DNA of 7,601 bases from an uncultured Clostridia bacterium (GTDB lineage Bacteria; Bacillota; Clostridia; Christensenellales; Aristaeellaceae): positions 1 through 7,601 of the forward strand of contig CALVTV010000114.1 in assembly GCA_944363005.1 (NCBI GenBank), written 5' to 3'. A program made the position numbers and the translations under genes. Shown here piece by piece: positions 4,709 to 7,601 of the stretch (the stretch's first letter is position 1; every line of letters starts with the position of its first letter). The notes under the pieces are model-generated. The model saw only the letters and a program-made list of their open reading frames with translations, had not been told where the DNA came from and searched no databases.

Positions 4709-5605
4709 ATGTTCAACCTCACCCGCTTGCTCCAGACGCTCACCGACGCGCTGAGTCTGGGCAGCCTTTACGCGCTCATCGCCATCGGGTATACGATGGT
4801 TTACGGCGTGCTGCGGCTGATCAACTTTGCCCACGGCGAAATCTTCATGATCGCCATGTACATCGTATTCTATGGCATATCGCTCTTTGTGCTGCCCTGG
4901 TACGTCACGTTTGCCCTGACGATCCTGATCACCGCCCTGCTGGGCACGCTGGCGGAGCGCCTGGCTTACCGCCCGCTGCGCAGCGCGCCGCGCATCTCCA
5001 TTCTCGTCTCGGCCATCGGCGTCTCCTATTTTCTGCAAAACCTGGCAACGGTGCTCTTCGGCGGCCGTCCGCTCAACTTTCCGCAGATTCCGCTGTTCAC
5101 CGACGTGCTGATCATCGGCGAAATCTACATCCAGCGCCTCTCGCTGATCGTACCGGTCGTCACGGCGGTGCTGCTGCTCCTGCTGCTCCTGCTCATCAAG
5201 CGCACGCGCACCGGCATGGCCATGCGCGCCGTCTCCCGCGATTACGACGCCGCCAGCCTCATGGGTATCGACCTCAACCGCACCATCGCCATCACGTTCT
5301 TCATCGGCTCGGCCCTCGCTGGCGTGGGCGCGATCATGTGGGGCATGGAGGACACCCGAATCCGCCCGACCATCGGCTCCATGCCCGGCATCAAGTGCTT
5401 CATCGCCGCGGTGCTCGGCGGCATCGGCAACACGGGCGGCGCGGTGCTCGGCGGCCTGCTCATCGGCTTCATCGAAATCGTGACCGTTGCGCTGTTCCCC
5501 TCGCTCTCCGGCTACCGGGATGCGTTCGCGTTCATCGTGCTCATCCTCGTGCTGCTGGTCAAGCCGACCGGCCTGCTGGGCGAAAAAACGACGGAGAAGG
5601 TGTAA
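4709..5605 (+). CDS. livH: Branched-chain amino acid ABC transporter, permease LivH
   Basis: 298 residues, inner-membrane permease of the BPD_transp_2 family. The ATG at 4709 follows a GGGAG ribosome binding site at 4697-4701. The N-terminal block LGSLYALIAIGYTMVYGVLRLINFAHGEIFM (residues 17-47, split in the text only by recognition of its parts: YALIAIGYTMVYG and INFAHGE) is diagnostic of LivH. Further hydrophobic segments lie around residues 55-85, 100-120, 145-165 (an uninterrupted run of Leu), 190-215, 225-260 and 270-290. The cytoplasmic loop MRAVSRDYDAASLMGID (about 172-188) is the EAA-like site that docks the ATPases, and GGIGNTGGAVLGG near 234-246 is another conserved family element. 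It pairs with LivM to form the translocation path. livM starts 4 bases after its stop codon. Confidence 0.96.
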   Translation: MFNLTRLLQTLTDALSLGSLYALIAIGYTMVYGVLRLINFAHGEIFMIAMYIVFYGISLFVLPWYVTFALTILITALLGTLAERLAYRPLRSAPRISILVSAIGVSYFLQNLATVLFGGRPLNFPQIPLFTDVLIIGEIYIQRLSLIVPVVTAVLLLLLLLLIKRTRTGMAMRAVSRDYDAASLMGIDLNRTIAITFFIGSALAGVGAIMWGMEDTRIRPTIGSMPGIKCFIAAVLGGIGNTGGAVLGGLLIGFIEIVTVALFPSLSGYRDAFAFIVLILVLLVKPTGLLGEKTTEKV

Positions 5606-5609
5606 AAGC

Positions 5610-6683
5610 ATGACCAAAATGAAAAAAAGCTCGGTCGTTTTGACCTGCCTGTTGCTGCTGTTGCTCTCGGGCGCGCTCGCGTTCATCGACGGCAACGCCA
5701 GCCAATACATCGTGCGCATCACGCGCCTTTGCGCAATCAATATCGTGCTCGCGCTCTCCATGAACCTGGTGCAGGGCTTCACGGGCATCTTCTCCCTCGG
5801 CCATGCGGGCTTCATGGCCATCGGCGCGTACAGCGTGGCGCTGCTGACCATTCCCGTGGCCAAGAAGGAAACCATCTTCATGCTCGAGCCGCTCATCGCG
5901 CCGCTTGACACGCTGACTCTTCCCTTTGGCGTGGCGCTCATCATCGGCGGCGTGCTGGCCGCGGCGGCGGCTTTCCTCATCGGCCTGCCCTGCCTGCGCC
6001 TGCGCGGAGATTACCTGGCAATCGCAACCCTCGGCTTCTCGGAGATCATCCGCATTCTCATCACCAACGCCCAGTGCGTCACCAACGGCGCGCAGGGCCT
6101 CAAGTCCATTCCCAAGACGGCGGACATCTGGTGGTGCTACGGCATCGCTCTGGTCGTGCTCGTGTTCATCGCGCTGCTGGTCTCCTCCAGTTACGGACGC
6201 GCGCTCAAGGCCATTCGCGAGGACGAAATTGCCGCCGAATCCATGGGCATCTCGCTGCTTCGCCACAAGATGCTCTCCTTTATGATCAGCGCATTCCTCG
6301 CCGGTGTCGGCGGCGGCCTCTACGCCAGCTACATCGGCACCATCGGTCCGGACGTTTTCCAGATCTCCCGCACGTACGACATCCTGATGATCGTCGTCAT
6401 GGGCGGCATGGGCTCCATCACCGGTTCCGTCCTCGCCGCATTCATCGTCACCATCGGTCAGGAGTGGCTGCGCGTGCTCGACGGCCCGCTGCCCTTTCTG
6501 CCCTTCTGGCCCGAAAACGGCGTCTCCGGCATGCGCATGGTCGTCTTCTCGCTGCTGCTGCTGATTATCATTCTCTTCTTCCGCAACGGCCTGTTCGGGC
6601 ACAAGGAGATCACCTGGTCATCCGTCGGTGCCCGTCTGAGCGCGCTCAGCGGCCATGCCCATAAGGAGGTGACCAAGCCATGA
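5610..6683 (+). CDS. livM: Branched-chain amino acid ABC transporter, permease LivM
   Basis: 357 residues. The ATG at 5610 lies 4 bases after the livH stop, with GGAGAAGG at 5593-5600 inside the end of livH as ribosome binding site; a second ATG at 5619 is possible but less well placed. A hydrophobic N-terminal helix (residues 8-25) precedes the LivM block ALSMNLVQGFTGIFSLGHAGFMAIGAY, split here by its core GFTGIFSLGHAGF. Then come LPCLRLRGDYLAIATLGFSEI and the cytoplasmic docking loop YGRALKAIREDEIAAESMGI, followed by GGMGSITGSVLAAF; all are family signatures. The C-terminus has about 35 polar residues after the last membrane segment (LLLLIIILFF, GLFGHKE), slightly longer than minimal. It forms the heterodimeric channel with LivH. 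Its stop overlaps the livG start by 4 bases, indicating translational coupling. Confidence 0.96.
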   Translation: MTKMKKSSVVLTCLLLLLLSGALAFIDGNASQYIVRITRLCAINIVLALSMNLVQGFTGIFSLGHAGFMAIGAYSVALLTIPVAKKETIFMLEPLIAPLDTLTLPFGVALIIGGVLAAAAAFLIGLPCLRLRGDYLAIATLGFSEIIRILITNAQCVTNGAQGLKSIPKTADIWWCYGIALVVLVFIALLVSSSYGRALKAIREDEIAAESMGISLLRHKMLSFMISAFLAGVGGGLYASYIGTIGPDVFQISRTYDILMIVVMGGMGSITGSVLAAFIVTIGQEWLRVLDGPLPFLPFWPENGVSGMRMVVFSLLLLIIILFFRNGLFGHKEITWSSVGARLSALSGHAHKEVTKP

Positions 6684-7459
6684 GCGAACGTGTGCTCGAA
6701 GTCAATCACGCCACCATGCGCTTTGGCGGCCTGGTCGCCGTAAACGACCTGACCATGCTCATCGATAAGGAAGAGATCGTCGCGCTCATCGGCCCCAACG
6801 GCGCGGGCAAGACGACCGCCTTCAACATGATCACAGGCGTATACACGCCCACCGAAGGAACCGTGCAGCTGTGCGGCAAGGCCATCACCGGCAAACGGCC
6901 GGACCGCATTGCCGCCGCGGGCATCGCGCGCACGTTCCAGAACATCCGCCTGTTCAAGGCGCTGACCGTGCTTGACAACGTGGTCATCGCCCAGCATCTG
7001 CGCCTGACTTCTTCCTGGCCGGCGGCCGTGCTGCGCCTACCGCGCTACCGCAAGGAAAACGCGGCCATGTATGCGCGCGCCAAGGAACTGCTTGAGACCA
7101 TGGGGCTATGGGATGTGCGCGGGGAAATCGCCAGCTCGCTCCCCTACGGCATGCAGCGCAAGCTGGAAATCGCGCGCGCGCTGGCCACACAGCCCAAGCT
7201 GCTGCTGCTCGACGAACCGGCTGCGGGCATGAACCCCGCCGAATCCGCCGAGCTGACCGGGCTCATCCGCGGCATCCGTGACCAGTTCCACCTGACCATC
7301 CTGCTCATTGAGCACCACATGGACGTGGTCATGGACATTTCCGACCGCATTTATGTGCTCAACTACGGCAGTCTGATCGCGGAGGGCACGCCCGCGCAGA
7401 TTCAGCAGAATGACGACGTGATCCGTGCCTATCTGGGAGGTGACGAGGATGAAGCTTGA
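6680..7459 (+). CDS. livG: Branched-chain amino acid ABC transporter, ATPase LivG
   Basis: 259 residues, cytoplasmic ATP-binding subunit. The ATG at 6680 overlaps the livM stop in an ATGA junction, with AAGGAGGTGA at 6663-6672 as a near-perfect ribosome binding site. Motifs in order: Walker A GPNGAGKT at 38-45, Q-loop TFQN with Gln87, the LivG-specific insertion at about 105-135, signature LPYGMQRKLEIARAL from 154 (the liv family uses L.YG.Q rather than LSGGQ), Walker B LLLLDEP at 174-180 with catalytic Glu179, and H-loop His212 in IEHHMDVVM. Most relatives have IEHDM at the H-loop; the Asp after the switch His is His213 here. The C-terminal GxxIAEGTP..I..n..V..AYLG segment is typical. It energises uptake together with LivF. 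The start of livF overlaps its last 11 bases. Confidence 0.96.
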   Translation: MSERVLEVNHATMRFGGLVAVNDLTMLIDKEEIVALIGPNGAGKTTAFNMITGVYTPTEGTVQLCGKAITGKRPDRIAAAGIARTFQNIRLFKALTVLDNVVIAQHLRLTSSWPAAVLRLPRYRKENAAMYARAKELLETMGLWDVRGEIASSLPYGMQRKLEIARALATQPKLLLLDEPAAGMNPAESAELTGLIRGIRDQFHLTILLIEHHMDVVMDISDRIYVLNYGSLIAEGTPAQIQQNDDVIRAYLGGDEDEA

Positions 7460-7601
7460 AATCGAGGATCTGCACGTCGCCTATGGCGGCATCCAGGCGC
7501 TCAAGGGCATCAGCCTGAGCGTGGACGAAGGACAGATCGTCACGCTCATCGGCGCCAACGGCGCGGGCAAATCCACGACGCTGCGCGCGATATCCGGCCT
7601 G
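7449..7601 (+). CDS. livF: Branched-chain amino acid ABC transporter, ATPase LivF (3' end outside window)
   Basis: 51 codons are present. The ATG at 7449 overlaps the end of livG by 11 bases, with GGGAGG at 7435-7440 8 bases upstream. The fragment begins MKLEIEDLHVAYGGIQALKG, the LivF opening in which YGGIQAL contrasts with the FGGLVAV of LivG, and reaches Walker A GANGAGKST at 35-43 followed by TLRAISGL. The Ala in GANGAGKST is characteristic of LivF, LivG having Pro. It is the second ATPase of the LivFGHM complex. Truncated only by the window edge. Confidence 0.95.
   Translation, partial: MKLEIEDLHVAYGGIQALKGISLSVDEGQIVTLIGANGAGKSTTLRAISGL

Noticed and set aside
5171..5194. Tandem CTGCTGCTC-type repeat in livH
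   Set aside because: It encodes a poly-Leu membrane segment and reflects preferred Leu codons; a slippage-prone phase-variation role is not supported by such an imperfect, in-frame repeat.
4625..5980. Very long open frame on the minus strand opposite livJ end, livH and livM start
   Set aside because: It is antisense to clear permease genes, its composition (runs of Asp, Glu, Arg, His, Gln) is the usual artefact of reverse-reading GC-rich hydrophobic genes, and it resembles no family.
5559..6602. Long minus-strand open frame opposite livM
   Set aside because: Same kind of antisense shadow, rich in Asp/Glu/His/Gln without domain motifs; livM is unmistakable on the plus strand.

Overview
The window looks like chromosomal DNA from a GC-rich, low-complexity-free Firmicute of the Clostridia type, probably a gut or anaerobic lineage. 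This is inference from strong AGGAGG-type ribosome binding sites, canonical sigma-A promoters lying in AT-rich gaps within otherwise GC-rich DNA, a pyrophosphate-type phosphofructokinase, and an XRE/S24 regulator. Species cannot be named from the sequence. I see no insertion sequence, CRISPR array, tRNA or rRNA.

Left part (1-1170). The last ~50 codons of a MutS-family ATPase end at 155. A GC-rich hairpin terminator at 329-363 separates it from a short minus-strand pair: an excisionase-type helix-turn-helix protein (825-517) followed 19 bases later by a 37-residue single-pass membrane peptide (497-384) with a very strong ribosome binding site. A 360-base AT-rich divergent region follows. It carries three copies of a 17-base imperfect palindrome, the last of which overlaps the promoter of the next gene.

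Middle (1171-3195). A LexA/CI-like repressor (XRE helix-turn-helix plus S24 autoprotease domain with a Cys-Gly cleavage site) is followed, from its own extended -10 promoter, by a phosphofructokinase of the pyrophosphate-dependent type. A textbook terminator at 3158-3194 closes this unit.

Right part (3200-7601). A branched-chain amino acid (LIV/HAAT family) ABC transport operon runs to the window edge: periplasmic-type binding protein, two permeases, and two ATPases, the second cut off after its Walker A motif. It has a near-consensus promoter with two overlapping perfect palindromes at the start site, a hairpin between the binding-protein gene and the first permease gene that probably lowers downstream expression, and tightly coupled permease/ATPase genes. 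The binding protein captures the amino acid, LivH/LivM form the channel and LivG/LivF drive import.

The most interesting part is the regulatory neighbourhood at 380-1190: a potentially self-cleaving repressor with a triple operator, divergent from a DNA-binding protein plus a hydrophobic microprotein, with no phage structural genes nearby.
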